A stretch of 64,000 nt of DNA from Serripes groenlandicus (GCA_031761405.1 JASEVX010000003.1:110251543-110315542), one strand, 5' to 3'; counted from the stretch's first letter, positions 22,605-34,518 are shown. The notes: generated by a model not told the origin, from the letters alone. Program-made: numbers and translations.

Positions 22605-22877
22605 AGTTGACATTGTCAAGCGGTAACACCGAAGGCTATCACTCAAGGTGTTCGCGAGTCCAAACCCCGACATGACCGTTCATTTATTCCCGACGATTGA
22701 TACAATTCATTGTGATTAGCGTCATTCGTCTTCCATGAATGGGCAAACTTGTCGGATCTAGAACATTGCCTGGTTAAAATGTTGTGTGAAGACCTGGTGC
22801 GTTGAAGCCAGGACCCACACGTATGATAATTTTGGCACCCGCTACATAACTGAAATACCGTTGAAAACGGCTTTTTA
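22605..22877 (+). mobile_element. SINE, tRNA-derived, diverged
   Basis: 'agcggtaacaccgaaggcta' and 'gcgagtccaaaccccgac' form a decayed tRNA-like head. 'gtgattagcgtcattcgtct' and 'ataccgttgaaaacggc' are body and 3' blocks shared with 11264-11536. It ends where the TTAA of the next family B copy begins. Confidence 0.65.
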
Positions 22878-23107
22878 TTAACCCTTTCCCTCATACGGTA
22901 ATTCTGCAGCAGACGACTTTGAACGTATTTTGTCAAAAAATAGAAAATCTCCATAATTGAATGGATAACCTATGACAAAAAGTGGAAAACATTGTGGAAA
23001 AAGGAGAAATTGCACGTTTTGTGCAATTTCTTCTTTTGTCACTATGTTTTCAAAAAGCCGTCTGCTGCAGAGGCGTCAGAAAGCGTCTATATGAGGGAAA
23101 GGGTTAA
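22878..23107 (-). mobile_element. MITE family B, full length, TTAA both sides
   Basis: 230 bp, TTAA at 22878-22881 and 23104-23107. The hairpin is GAAATTGCACgttttGTGCAATTTC. The ends are very close to those of the copy at 7365-7594 in opposite orientation. Confidence 0.92.
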
Positions 23108-23160
23108 AACAAATCAATATTTTTTCTACAATATCATGTATTTTACCTGCAATTGTGTTA

Positions 23161-23336
23161 CCAACCCTTTCCCACATATAGACGCTTGCTGACGCCTCTG
23201 CAGCAGACGACTTTTGAAAACGTTTTCACAACAATTTCAATCTTTTCCAGTAATTATACCTTAATTTATAGAGAGTTTCTGTATAGTTTGTTTTAAGTCG
23301 TCTGCTGCAGATGTGTTGTATGTGGGAAAGGGTTAA
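23161..23336 (+). mobile_element. MITE family B, internally deleted
   Basis: Left CCAA then CCCTTTCCCACATATAGACG; right TATGTGGGAAAGGG then TTAA (23333-23336). The segment carrying the central hairpin is missing. It lies only 53 bp from the previous family B copy. Confidence 0.82.
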
Positions 23337-24084
23337 GTGTCAACGTTTAATCTTAGAGAGCTGCTCCATAACATCTTATCATGCATGGCCATAACTCATA
23401 TGTATTGAATTTTAAGTTAATTCTTGGCATAACTTGTTAAATAAGGATCAAACAGGATTTTTAGCACAGATTTCTTAACAGAAATATAAAATAAACACAT
23501 TATAAATGTCTCTCACAAATATCTATCACATGGGATAACCAAGTACAAACACTTATAAACTAACATTAGGTTTGACTGTTTTTCAAGAATTGCTTTATCG
23601 AGGATAGTTATTAATCAACACCTACACTATACATAGCATCGCGTTAACTATCGTACTAGATACTTGAATGCAAAACAATTCAATATTCAATTGTATATAT
23701 AACAAACATAATCGTGGCCATGACAACTCTAGTGTATCACTTTCTCGCATGACAAACTCATATCAATATTCTATCAGACATTATATAACTACAATTGGAT
23801 CTTTCATTTCCTTTACTGGTTATATAGTATCATTATCAGTGATCCCAATCTTAATTAACAAGCCATAACCTTGCATTCGAATTCGAATTAGGTTTCCCTC
23901 TTATCCACTCATAACGAACAAAAACTCGTTTTAAACATCGGGAAAAAAATGATATGTGTTTAAGAGCAAGAACCATCCGATTCTCCCCGATCACATTTCT
24001 CTTACACGAACATGTTGTTGATGGATACATTTAAATTTGAATTAATATGGGTGAAAATTTGATTTACGCATGGAAAGATTTATC
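23337..24084. other. No gene seen
   Basis: AT-rich DNA. The open frame near 23668 shows no recognised content. Confidence 0.45.
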
Positions 24085-24277
24085 CCCCATTGTGGCCGAG
24101 TGGTAAGCGTTCGGTGATTTGAAACCGATCATCCGGGCTTTGTTTCCTGCTCGCTACGATATTGGCTTGAGTGCGCTTGGGCATGACACGTTACCTAGCA
24201 TAGCACTTGCTAAACACCCAAGAATCACGAATAAGTGCTCTGTCAACGTGGTATAATTAAACTACTGTTGAACGTGC
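24085..24277 (+). mobile_element. SINE with Ser/Leu-like head
   Basis: 'cattgtggccgagtggtaag' is the A box region and 'gcttgggcatgacacg' the body. The 3' part 'aagaatcacgaataagtgct' matches the complement of the block in 6329-6550. The B box is decayed (gctttgtttcctgc). Confidence 0.65.
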
Positions 24278-24448
24278 ATTGAAAACATTGTGGACCAGCA
24301 TGCCACACAGGCTTACCCGGATAGAAACTTTTCACCTCTGTTTCAGGAATCATTACTCTATACCTCTGTCCCCCTGAGACGGAATATGTCGGCCTGGATC
24401 AGTCTGCCTGGTCTGTGGCCATACTGTTGGTTCTCTGGCGGACGGCTC
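24278..24448 (+). mobile_element. MITE family A, internally deleted
   Basis: Left GAAAACATTGTGGACC lacks the outer end; the right end GGTTCTCTGGCGGACGGCTC is complete. Two internal deletions remove the GTATCGACCC block and the matching right-arm block. Confidence 0.75.
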
Positions 24449-24449
24449 A

Positions 24450-25263
24450 TTTGATGAAAGTATCCGTTATGTAGATCATGTTAAATAATGAGGTATATAT
24501 AGAATAAATGAATGTTAAGTCTCGCTACTTTACAGTCCGAATTACCTCCTCCTTATAACAATTACTACTCAATTTGGGTCGTAGCATATACCATACACCT
24601 ATTCTCATAACGTTGACAATAAAAGAGCCTTTCGCGGATTTCGTTTTGCTTAAAGAAAGGCATCATTTAATGATTTAAACGATCGGCTTACTGATAACAT
24701 GGTTCGATGTTGAAATATGACGAACGAGATGTCTATCAACTTTATAATAAAGCACTAGCCAAAATTGCTTATTTTTTAGTGCGAGGTCCGTGCGTCGTTG
24801 CTTTATAGCAACAGACCAACGCGACTGAAAATGCTATTTAGTTTAAACATATTTAATTCTCATATATTTTTACATAGTAGGTTACATCAAGAAATATACA
24901 ATGGAGAAATGGATTGGACCGAAAGCTCATAGCTTATTGAAGGTCCTCTCCAATAAAGATTAATTTACAGGAAGCACGGTGAATATTTAACATGTGCAGA
25001 AAATATCAGCTTACTTAAGCTTTGTAATTTATAATACAAGAAACAGATACATAAAAGAGAGTGGAGAGAGAGAGAGCAAGGAAGGAGAAAGAGGAAGAAA
25101 GAGATAGATGTAAAGAGAGCAGAAATAGACAAAGGAGGGTGGTGCGCGTATGGGAGGCTAGTTAATGTATATATGTCGATTATCCATACCGAATAAAATA
25201 TAACATAAAAAGATACTTAAAAAGTTGCAAGTTAACAAAAAAGCAATTAAGGAAAAGGGTGAA
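24450..25263. other. No host gene seen; may include LINE 3' UTR
   Basis: AT-rich DNA with a short GA-rich patch at about 25060-25110. The right part could be the 3' untranslated region of the minus-strand LINE fragment that starts at 25264, but I cannot place its end. Confidence 0.4.
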
Positions 25264-25541
25264 TTATCGTGAGCTAAACCTTTTGGTTCCGATTATAAAT
25301 TGTTGGACTGATTCAAAAATAGCATTATTTTCTTCGATTGGTGAGTTTGGATTTCCGTATAACAACGTATCAAGCCTAATGTTTTGAGGAAGTTCTCTTA
25401 GCATGCCATGTCTCCTATCGTTATAGCGGGGACATTCAAGTAGGTAATGTAATGTATTTTCAATTTGTCCACATGCACAAAGGGGAGAATCAACAATATT
25501 CCTGAGAAAAAGATGATGGTTGAGTCCACTACATTGCTATT
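25264..25541 (-). pseudogene. LINE reverse transcriptase, C-terminal fragment
   Basis: The minus strand reads without a stop from about 25541 to the TAA at 25264-25266. Near the start is a zinc-knuckle-like segment, CACGQIENTLHYLLECPRY (C-x-C-x8-H-x4-C pattern). The distal part includes DTLLYGNPNSP and FIIGTKRF. This layout is typical of the C-terminal tail behind the reverse transcriptase of non-LTR retrotransposons, in which the Cys/His cluster is thought to bind RNA or DNA. The polymerase domain is absent, as in a 5'-truncated insertion, and upstream the frame soon meets stops. It is a dead fragment. The exact LINE clade is not assigned. Confidence 0.8.
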
Positions 25542-25717
25542 TAAGCTTTGACATACTTTATAAAAACAATACCGATGACACATACACACTCTTTATCACC
25601 TCGATCTTTATCGCGATCAGCCCCAACTTGCGATATGTAAAACAATAATCATTTTTTGTTTGATTATCTTAAGTTTATTTTTTTTAATAAGTCAGCATAA
25701 AAAAATGATTAATTGTA

Positions 25718-25770
25718 TTCGAAAATTGAATTCGAATATTCGGCCAATTTTCGAATATTCGATTATTCGT
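25718..25770. repeat. AT-rich inverted repeat (TTCGAATA motif)
   Basis: Repeated ATTCGAA/TTCGAAT steps (attcgaaaattgaattcgaa, then ccaattttcgaatattcg) form interleaved palindromes. They may be a relic of a foldback repeat. Confidence 0.45.
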
Positions 25771-25924
25771 TCCCATCCTTAGTATTTATATAAAGTAACA
25801 GTGCCACAGCGTAAAGAATGATGTCCGTGCTATTTAAAACACCAGTTTATATTATACGAAACCAGTAGATGTGCTAAACGGAAATACCCAGATAGCAGTT
25901 GCGCATAATTAAGAAAAATTATCT

Positions 25925-26130
25925 GTATCAAATTTTAGTATATCGGTAGACCCAATCTTTGTGTATACACTATAGTGCGTTCTACTCGCATGATTCAATT
26001 CACGGACAAATTAAAGTGATAATATAAAGTGTTCTTGTAAGACTTTCGTGATCCGTTAATCAACATTCAAATATAATCCGTGATCTGCGTTAACCCCATG
26101 CTGTTAGTAGCACTATCAGTGCTTTGATTA
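25925..26130 (+). repeat. Dispersed repeat M, copy 2 (no MITE)
   Basis: Carries 'tttagtatatcggtagaccc' and 'aatataatccgtgatctgcg' in the same order as 3369-3780, without the family A insertion. It is diverged in between. Confidence 0.6.
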
Positions 26131-26341
26131 TCTAGGCATTAGAAGTTCGGATACGAAACATATACATGTAAATGAAATGTCAAACGTTGGACAGAAAGGG
26201 ATAACTCCACAGACTGAATTATTTGTACAACTGTAACTAAAATTGGATTTCTCTGAAAAACAAATATGAGCATGTGCATCGGAAAAGGTACAAGTTTAAT
26301 ATTTTTAACAGTATTGTTCCATATCTTCACTGTTAACATAT

Positions 26342-26430
26342 TACTTACACAAGCTTGTCAGAAGAGACTGTCAACTTGTGAAGTTTCTGATAAAACTGAG
26401 CAGGTGGACACGATGATCTGAACCTGCACA
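26342..26430 (+). repeat. Dispersed repeat J, 3' half
   Basis: 'ttacacaagcttgtcagaag', 'gtcaacttgtg', 'aggtggacacgatgatctga' match 5550-5640 and 62600-62690. Confidence 0.5.
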
Positions 26431-26961
26431 GAAATACCATCTTTTACATGTTCTCATGCACTGACTCGTATGTTCTTACGATTGACACACGTCAATATAA
26501 CCATGTTTCGTTTTATTTGTTTTTCGCGAGAAACAATTTGAGCCATGTCGCAGTAAAACCGACCTTGACCTTTCAACCAGCGGATTTTCCACCGCTCAGC
26601 TCAAATGTTCCCTATTTACTTTATCTTATCAATTGGGCAACCTTTGACCAATTACCGTTTGCGTTAGTATGTTTTGCAATTTTAACATTTGTGCATTTAA
26701 TTCCGAATCTTACGAAGGTATGCTTTCGTTTGGTGTGAGATAACTGTTGTTGAATTCACATTTTGTATTATGTCGTGGTTAAAGAAATGCCCAGCGGTCA
26801 AGTAAGGCATATAGTGGACGGGTTATGATCAACTATTGCTTTAATTGGTACCAGCAACCTTTTGGCCCAGGGAAGGTCTCGATTATAAGGTTCGGGTCCG
26901 GAATTTTGGGCAAACAATGAAGTAACATTGAAGTTACTAATGCGAGTTGCATCTAACATTG
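26431..26961. other. No gene seen
   Basis: A 96-codon frame at 26448-26738 is the longest non-repeat frame here. It is hydrophobic in its second half but has no recognised motif, and I do not call it a gene. Confidence 0.4.
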
Positions 26962-27591
26962 GAATAGTCTCATGAACTCTACTTGGATCGGATCGTACAC
27001 TTGAATCGTCTCATAAACTCTGCTTGGATTGGAACGTACAATTAAATCGTCTCATGAACTCTGCATGGATCGGAACGTGCAATTAAATCGTCTCACGAAC
27101 TCTACTTGGGATCAGACCGTGAAATTGAATCGTCTAATGAACTCTACTTGGATCGAAGTATACACTTGAATCGTCTCACGAACTCTGCTTGGATCGGAAC
27201 GTGCACGTAAATCGTCGCATGAACTCTGCTTGGATCGGAACGTACTCTTGAATCATCTCATGAACTGTACTTGGATAGGAACGTGAAATTAAATCGTCTC
27301 ATGAACTCTGCTTGGATCGGACAATGCAATTGAATCGTCTCATGAACTCTGCATGGATCGGAACGTGCAATTCAATCGTCTCATGAACTCTGCTTTGATC
27401 GGGACGCTCAATTGAATCGTCTCATGAACTCTGCATGGATCGGAACGTACACTTGAATCGTCTCATAAACTCTGCTTGGATTGGGACGTTCAATTCAATC
27501 GTCGCATGAACTCTGTATGGATCGGAACGTGCAACTAAATCGTCTCATGAACTCTGCTCTGATCTGGACGTGCAATTGAATCGTCTCCTGA
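26962..27591 (+). repeat. Minisatellite, 41-bp unit
   Basis: About 15 units of 'aatcgtctcatgaactctgc' plus 'ttggatcggaacgtgcaattg'. Units vary at a few positions (cgtgcaatt/cgtacactt, cttgg/catgg) in an interspersed pattern, which suggests exchange among units. Confidence 0.95.
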
Positions 27592-27915
27592 GCTATCGTT
27601 ACATTGGTTAAGGCATCGTCATATCTACGGACACGCACTAATCTGCCTTTGGTCTTTGGTGTCCCATCACTAAAATGTTGTTGATTTGTTAAATTACATC
27701 GTTCGAAAAGTATCTTTAACACAACGCGAATTGTTTTACCTATGTTTAATTTAATATTTAATTTCGAATTTCACTTTACGTTTTTGCAAAAACGTTGACC
27801 ATTTGTCGTCAGGAAATGTCGAGCTGCGATAGCTCACGGCTACCCAACACAGAATTGTGCCTTCAATCCTCGGCTCGGCTTATAATTGTTTCTGGTGATA
27901 AATGTATATTCATAT
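27592..27915. other. No gene seen
   Basis: AT-rich DNA. A weak tRNA-like phrase (cttcaatcctcgg, near 27860) is all I notice. Confidence 0.4.
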
Positions 27916-28411
27916 GGGCCCTTCCACGAGAAAACCAACATTATGGTCTCTGCTTAATGTATCGATCCAGATCAGCCTGTGCAGTCCGCGCAGGCTAATC
28001 CGGGTCGACACATTCCGTCTCAGGGGGATAGAGGTATAGGGAAATGATTCCTGAAACAGAAAATCAACAGGAGGCGAAAAGTGTATGTCCGGCTTAGCCT
28101 GCGAGGCATGCTTAGGCTGATCCCGGTCGATGCTTTACGCAGAGTCCACAATGTTGGTTTTCTCGTGAGGCTGCGGCGATAGACATCTGCGTAATGTATC
28201 GACCAGATCAGCCTGCGCTGTCCGCGCAGACTGATCCGGCCGACACATTCCGTCTTAGTGGGATATATGTATAGAGTAGTTATTCCTGAAACAGAAAATC
28301 CACAGGAGGCGAAAAGTGTCTATCCGAGTAAGCCTGTGCGGCATGCTTAGGCTGATCCCGGTCGATGCTTTACGCAGAGTCCACAATGTTGGTTTTCTCA
28401 TATAACGGCTC
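27916..28411 (-). mobile_element. MITE family A, tandem dimer
   Basis: Two A units in reverse orientation are fused through 'gaggctgcggcgatagacat' (about 28167-28186), the reverse complement of the junction inside the arrays at 37911-38400 and 40959-41688. The outer ends are GGGCCCTTCCACGAGAAAAC (diverged) and CATATAACGGCTC. Confidence 0.88.
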
Positions 28412-29060
28412 AATTATATAGGCATTGGAAGGTAGTCAGTGATCAGGGAAGAAGTGAAGACTACTGTCACGGTTTGGAAATTTAAACTGCTCATATAAAA
28501 AAAGTTGTCCAATTATGATTTGTATTGTCATCTCATGAAGCGTCCAAATGTCTTATTGACAAAAAGTATACCGAATCATATTCGAGCCATTATTTCAGTG
28601 TTGCAAATCAGTTAATTTTGGTCTTGTAAAGCTATTTCATTCAAAAGTAAAATGTATTTTAAAATAATATCTTTTCAATTAACTAAACCTATTCGATCGA
28701 AGCTGTCGCATACGTGTGTCAGAGCAGTTCAAAGGGACTCTTTAGCCTTTTAACAATTCTACCTCCAGCGAACTTTTAAAGCTTTTGACAATAAGGCTAG
28801 ATTAATTGAAAAGATGAATCGATGATTACTTGTTTACTGAAGCCTTGTGGAATAATGTAGATACAAATCCAGTCTTGATAACGGTATTTCTAATCAATAA
28901 GTTTTCTTTGTCCGTGTTTTCATGAGCTGCGCACAAAGCGACGCGACATTTTAAACCCCAGCACATGTATTAACACCTTTTTATAAAAATATATAATCGT
29001 TATTTCGGCCTTCGTTTTGGAATATATTCAAATGAGAGGCGATCTGTGAAAAACCAACCG
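28412..29060. other. No gene seen
   Basis: AT-rich DNA without recognised elements. Confidence 0.45.
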
Positions 29061-29150
29061 TTAGGCATTTGCGACCATTGTAAAACAAGATAACCAAGAG
29101 TGTTTGCGCAGTCTGATCTGGCACTGCAATACTCGCCAATAAGTCATAGT
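29061..29150 (+). repeat. Dispersed repeat I, partial
   Basis: 'ttaggcatttgcgaccattg' matches the left end of 55118-55246, and 'gcgcagtctgatctgg' its inner right arm. The matching right end is missing. Confidence 0.55.
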
Positions 29151-29172
29151 GTAAAATAAAGGGCTAAAACAT

Positions 29173-29419
29173 CGAGGGCTTGGCGTGAAACGGTTGTAAC
29201 TAAATTTGGTATTTTTTTTACCAAGGTTAATCAGCTCGCCATAAATTCTTAATAAGTGTTATATCATTTTTCTTGGTAAATAATGTAAATTTAGGTGCCA
29301 TTGCCCGTTCTGAGCAATGGTATCTAAATTTGCATTGTTTACAAAGGGGTCAAAATTGCCCCTAAACCAGGCTTTTCGAAATAGGTTTTAAGTTACAACC
29401 GTTTCACGCCAAGCCCTCG
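29173..29419 (+). mobile_element. MITE family D copy 1 (247 bp)
   Basis: Inverted ends of about 28-30 bp begin CGAGGGCTTGGCGTGAAACG. The central palindrome AATTTAGGTGCCATTGCCC / GAGCAATGGTATCTAAATT has a few mismatches. ACAT stands on both sides (29169-29172 and 29420-29423), a 4-bp target duplication. No coding frame. Confidence 0.9.
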
Positions 29420-29717
29420 ACATGATTGCTAGGCTCAGGTACTGTGTCTGACAGTTATTATGCCACACTAGAAGGTTTCGAAACTCTTCTGTAAGGCAGT
29501 ATCCATTTTTGCACACCGGGTTGTGACTTAGGTTATGGCTTTTGTGATGCAATTCGATACCAAAAAAATATTAATATAATATTCCCCTTGATTTCGCTAA
29601 TATCTGAAATAGCGCGAAACGGAGTATTGAATTATCTCACAGTTTTTGCTAAAGAAGTCCGAACATATCGCGTTGTTTACAAGCCAGGGGTCGAAGCTAC
29701 GCTAGGCCATTCACTAT

Positions 29718-29910
29718 GAGCCGTCCCGAGAGAAAACCAACATTGTGGACTCTGCATAAAGTATCGACCCGGATCAGCTAAAGCATGCTGCACAGGCTAA
29801 CACGGACAGACACTTTTCGCCTCCTGTGGATTTTCTGTTTCAGGAATTATTACTCTATACCTCTATCCACCTGAGACGGAATATGTCAGCCCGGATCAGT
29901 CTGTGCGGAC
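29718..29910 (+). mobile_element. MITE family A, 3'-truncated
   Basis: Left end GAGCCGTCCCGAGAGAAAAC and the core are intact, but the sequence leaves the family after 'ggatcagtctgtgcggac', losing the right end. Confidence 0.82.
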
Positions 29911-30337
29911 CATTCTCTCAATTGTGAACTGGCCGTCTTGGTAAAATTAAAATACAGTTGAAAACAAACCATCAATCAACGTACCGATATCTGTGTTCGT
30001 ACATAGCAGAATGGGAATCAATAGACATTTTAAAGCTCTGAAAAAGCAAACACACGTTTGAAATTCAGTTATCTGTATTTCTCATAAAAACTGCGTACTA
30101 ATTTCAAATGTCTTCAGCATTACGTAACCGAAACATTGCTGCTCATCTGCAGTCTCGACCTGCCATAATGCACGAATCTCTGTTAGAATAATACCCTAAC
30201 GGGATTCTCCAATAGCTTTTCCTTCATGTTGAAACCAAGTATAGATCTGGAATCTCTGTATTGTCTTCAATCCAGCAGACCCATCATCTGATATGTGCGA
30301 ACGTTATAAAGCTTACGATTGTATACATTCTATGTAC
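29911..30337. other. No gene seen; SINE 3' trace
   Basis: A short SINE 3'-like phrase (ttgtgaactggccgtcttgg ... cagttgaaaacaaaccatc) follows directly after the truncated A copy at about 29921-29975. The rest is featureless. Confidence 0.4.
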
Positions 30338-30534
30338 TCTACCCCACATACTTACACTGTCTGAAACCTCTGCTCTTTTAAACACATCGTGACATAATGA
30401 GCAACGTCCCCCTTTGCCTTATTGTTTTCAACTATATTCCATAACAATACTTTCATATAAAGGAACATTTCAAATGTTTAGCGTAGATTATTTCAAAGTT
30501 GTCTGCTGACATATTTTGTGTATGTGGAAAGGGC
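30338..30534 (+). mobile_element. MITE family B, diverged
   Basis: Left 'taccccacatacttacactg' has lost CCCTTT. 'aaagttgtctgctgacatat' and TATGTGGAAAGGG form the right half. The hairpin is degraded (cataatgagcaacgtccccc). Confidence 0.65.
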
Positions 30535-30671
30535 TTACCAGAAAAGAGCAACTCTTATATATGCCGGCCATCGGTCATTGTAAAAGCAATAGCTCATTGT
30601 GCATATGGTGCGATCCAGCAAAACACATGTTCTAGCCATGCACTTGTTAGTCACCCAGGAAGCATGCATAT

Positions 30672-30932
30672 GTGCCGAATTCGGAGAAAACCAACATTGT
30701 GGACTCTGCGTAAAATAACGACTCGGATCAGCCTAAGCATGCCGCGCAGGCTAACCCGGACAGACACTTTACGCCTCCTGTGGATTTTCTGTTTCAGGAA
30801 TCATCACTCTAAACCTCTATCTCCCAGAGACGGAATGTGTCGGCCCGGATTAGCTTGCGCAGACTGCGCAGTCTGATCTGGGTCGATGCATAACGCAGAG
30901 GCCATGATGTTGGTTTTCTCGTGAAACGACCT
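30672..30932 (+). mobile_element. MITE family A copy
   Basis: Left GTGCCGAATTCGGAGAAAAC and right GGTTTTCTCGTGAAACGACC are both mutated in the outer few bases; the core is complete. Confidence 0.85.
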
Positions 30933-31594
30933 ATATGTGTTTTGTCGCCATGGTGTAGCTTGCATACTGTTACGAATGATATGAAACCCTTACAAACTAA
31001 TTATTTATTAGCACCAACGTAGTCATGAGGCATTTAAATGGCTGTATGAGAAATGACTCTTATTACTGTACTTACAGTTCAACACGTGCAATTCCTTACC
31101 GGTTGCACTGTTACGGATAGCGCTATTATGTTTACGATACATAAACATTGTACCCGATTAATTTATCTAGTTTCTTTCAATTACAAACGGCTGATAATTT
31201 GATGGAAAATATCGAAGACCACGATTCCATACACAAATAAGTGAACACCCAGGGCATGTAGGTGTTTCCGGAGCCCACCGTGAGTGTAATTATGATAATG
31301 AAATTCAATAATTTAATATTGCAAAGTCGTTACACCAAAATGAACGTAACAATATAGCAAAATTGTATTACCAATAAATGTTGTTGTAGTTAAAATCGGA
31401 CTTTCAAAAGTATATCTTCAATACAATAGACACATTCAGATTTTTAATAGTAAATCATATGTTTACCAACGGTGGTGTTTGTTTAATTATAAAAAGGATT
31501 TTCTCAAACTGATGCACGCTGCGACTTCTAAAAACGTTATTCGAAAAACTGAGCAAGTTCTCCGTTGCCTTAATGTTATTACTATGTATCATAA
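30933..31594. other. No gene seen
   Basis: AT-rich DNA. The 5' edge of the next SINE and its target duplication lie at the right end. Confidence 0.45.
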
Positions 31595-31790
31595 TTGGGT
31601 CACACCAAAACCTTTAAAAATGGTACTAATGGCTGCACTTTTTGGCGCTCAAGGTTGCCGCGGATAAACATTACGACCGACTGGATTGTGTCAGGATAAA
31701 TGGATCTGTAGTACTGGTAACTTACCCATGAAGGCCGGGATACAAGTGAAAACATGTTGCAGGCGGTGTAAAACACCAAACAATCAATCA
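31595..31790 (+). mobile_element. SINE family F with exact 11-bp duplication
   Basis: ATGTATCATAA at 31584-31594 and 31791-31801 bounds a 196-bp insert that starts 'ttgggtcacaccaaaacctt' and ends 'aaacaatcaatca'. It is the longest uninterrupted F copy here and the best family reference. Confidence 0.92.
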
Positions 31791-31889
31791 ATGTATCATA
31801 AATGTTCTCCGATTTACCAAGATATGATACTTCTTTCCACAGATGTTATCGATAGCGAAGTCATTTGATTTATACAATCAGGAAAACTG

Positions 31890-32113
31890 TAAACCCTTTC
31901 CCCCATTGCGACGCTTTCTGATACATCTACAGCAGGCAACTTTTGAAAACATTTTGACAACTGGAGAAAATTATGAGCAAATTTCTCTATTTGATACAAT
32001 GATTTCAACTCTTTTCAATAACTATACTTTCAAGTACAGACATTTCCCATATATTTGGCGGTATTTTGTCAAAGCTTTGTGTCGTATTATTGTTGTATAT
32101 GTGAAAGGGTTAA
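31890..32113 (+). mobile_element. MITE family B, diverged full length
   Basis: Left TAAA then CCCTTTCCCCCATTGCGACG; right TATGTGAAAGGG then TTAA (32110-32113). The hairpin (gaaaattatgagcaaatttc) is weakened. Confidence 0.8.
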
Positions 32114-33565
32114 CCGATTGCAATACAGTTTGTGTACGGAGAAACCCGCATAATTCAATACGAGCCCATTGCAGACTTAAAACAGCCTCCTTCTACAGAG
32201 ATTAATCATCAAAGACAATTTCTATAATGGATTGATAACGTAATGCAATTGTGGCGCAACGTCAGAAAATAACTTATGATAACATTGTGGTAAAAGGATA
32301 GTTTGTTCTAAACGTTTAAAAACATTTAAAATGTGTCGTTTTGTTTGTTTGAAACACTTCACTATTTAGAAAATTAACACACGTGTTGGATTGTTTACAT
32401 AAATAAACATTAACGATCTACCGCGCAATTATACTGACCTTTCCGTTGGTTGCTAGGGTCGTGTACAATATAATTAACGAACCGTCATTGTTGTTCTCGT
32501 CTCGAAATTGAATCGTCGACACTGATGATTTGTGTTCTTTATTACGAATCAGATGCCCAGTAAAGCGAACACACATCTTCTATGTTTCAGAACACCTACA
32601 TGTACCTTTAAAACAACTATATTTTGAATGTTACGTCATATTACCATTATTGGTATAGTATTTAACACGTATTCAATACAGAGTTTGAATTCGTCATGTT
32701 TGAACTGTGCATGACCATCTGCATGTATTTGCGGCGGAAATTGTGTAGGTATATAATACCCAAAGCAGATCTGTGAGATCAAAGTACTCCGGATAATCCT
32801 ATCAGAAAAAAAGATTATACGATATAAAAAAGAAAATACAATGCAGATTTGAGTCTGAAATATGATTTATGGCATTGGAAACCCAAACAACAGTATGTTG
32901 AATGTTTAATATCATTGCCAATTTAGAACTGTCGCCTCACCCGAAGTCAATGGCTGCGTAGCCCTTTTCACGAGACGAGACGGGGAAACTTAACTGTACA
33001 TGCCATACACACAATAATAACAAGACTGCGATGATTATTCCCAACATAATAGAACATGTGATAATGATATCGAAACACCTATGCGATTTCAAAGCATTCG
33101 TACGTTGTATACTGTTGTTATGGCAATAAAATAAACAACTAATCACACATGTGATTGGGTTTCGTTAAACTCTTATAATGAGAAATCATCTCATTCCAGA
33201 TTATGATTTGGCCACGCCAGACAAAAAGGGGTAGTTGAAAGGTATGGACATGAATTGGGAGTACGCTCAAAGTGTTTACTTATACAGTTAGTTGTTAGAT
33301 ACATTTCTTCAGCGGCTGCCGCAATACTTATAATACTACTGGTTGGCGAACATGGAGAATTTTTATCTGACTGCGCGGAGGAACATGCTGATCTGGATCG
33401 TTCCTGGTCATAAAAGTCCAAAGGTAGGGTTTTGTGTGCCGAGGCACATGTATTTAGTTGTCAATGAGTAAGCCTCATTAATACTGCTAATCATAGCCAC
33501 TGAATCGCACCAAATACTAAACCACACGTGCGTTCTTTGTTACGTACGACGTTATTCAACATTTA
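32114..33565. other. No gene seen
   Basis: A long AT-rich stretch. 'catgctgatctggatcgttc' near 33387 resembles the inner arm of repeat I. The minus-strand frames here show no recognised domain. Confidence 0.4.
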
Positions 33566-33628
33566 CGAACAATGGAAACCAAGATCAGTTATGCAGTCTA
33601 ATCTTGGTTTACATTGTTCGCTAATCAT
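33566..33628. repeat. Short inverted repeat
   Basis: 'gaacaatggaaaccaagat' and 'atcttggtttacattgttc' form a stem of about 18 pairs with one mismatch, around a loop of roughly 20 bases (cagttatgcagtcta). Confidence 0.6.
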
Positions 33629-33671
33629 TTACCAAATATTCCATCAACACAATATAACTTGTCAGCACTCG

Positions 33672-33971
33672 TGATTTATTGATTGGGGTTTAACATCGTT
33701 TTCAACACTTTTCAGTCATATCACGGCGGCCAGTTCACCTTCGCATGTGTCTCCTAGCTTTCTCACACCTATACTCTATATAACATACTTTCCAAGCAAC
33801 TTGTTGCTTTTCAACATACATTGTAGATTGTAAGCTTATTGGTGGAAGACGAATGACGCTTGTCACAATGACTTTTGTAAAACGTCGGAAAGAATTTTGG
33901 CCGAGATGGGGTTCGAATTCACAACCCCAGGATTGACAACACGCGTCGCTACCGACTGAGCAACCGCGAGT
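33672..33971 (-). mobile_element. SINE with tRNA-like head
   Basis: Plus strand starts 'gattggggtttaacatcg' and 'tcagtcatatcacggcggcc', and ends with the complement of the head (ttcgaattcacaacccc, ctaccgactgagcaacc). It matches 3060-3339 and 11264-11536. Confidence 0.82.
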
Positions 33972-34320
33972 GACAATTACGATTGAGGTAGTTATACTGG
34001 ATAGGAATCATGCCACATGTTCGAACAGTAAAACCATTGTGGCGTACCTATTCTGAGGCACAGTCTGGCCTGAATGATAGTTAACATGTAATATTTAAAG
34101 AACAGTCAAGACCGAAAACCAACTTTCGTTTGTAGATACAATTCAATATTGTACATGAATACAACTTGAAAGTCCAGATCTCTTTATTGGACTAGGAACA
34201 TTGATTACATTATTTACCCGTTTACAAATACAACAACTTTTAAATTTAAAAGTAAAATTATTAAAGAAAAATCTATAAACGTAGGCATTATTATTGAATA
34301 GAATTTAACACATTAATCAA
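33972..34320. other. No gene seen
   Basis: AT-rich DNA without recognised elements. Confidence 0.4.
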
Positions 34321-34416
34321 AAAAGCTCTTTATGAGCAATTCCTTTGTTTGCTACAATGTTCTCAAGAGTTATCTGCTGTATATGCGTCAACACGCGTCT
34401 AAAAGTGGGAAAGGCT
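34321..34416 (-). mobile_element. MITE family B, half copy
   Basis: Hairpin half 'gctctttatgagcaattcc', the arm 'gagttatctgctgtatatgc' and a decayed end 'aaaagtgggaaagg'. The other half is missing. Confidence 0.6.
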
Positions 34417-34518
34417 ATATGTTGGAGATGATTTGCAAGGACAGTAAATCAATATCATTTGTTGTGAATAGCGATCTTTGGATCATCGAAAATATTACAT
34501 TTGAAGCATTGGTTTTAA

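Noticed and set aside
26448..26738. 96-codon frame as a candidate membrane protein
   Set aside because: A hydrophobic second half alone is weak; no motif, codon pattern or splice context supports it.
30499..30876. 125-codon frame with 'MPRRLTRTDTLRLLWIF'
   Set aside because: The same peptide arises from MITE-A at many loci (9907, 41438, 56713, 63584); it is element read-through with no RT, transposase or other domain.
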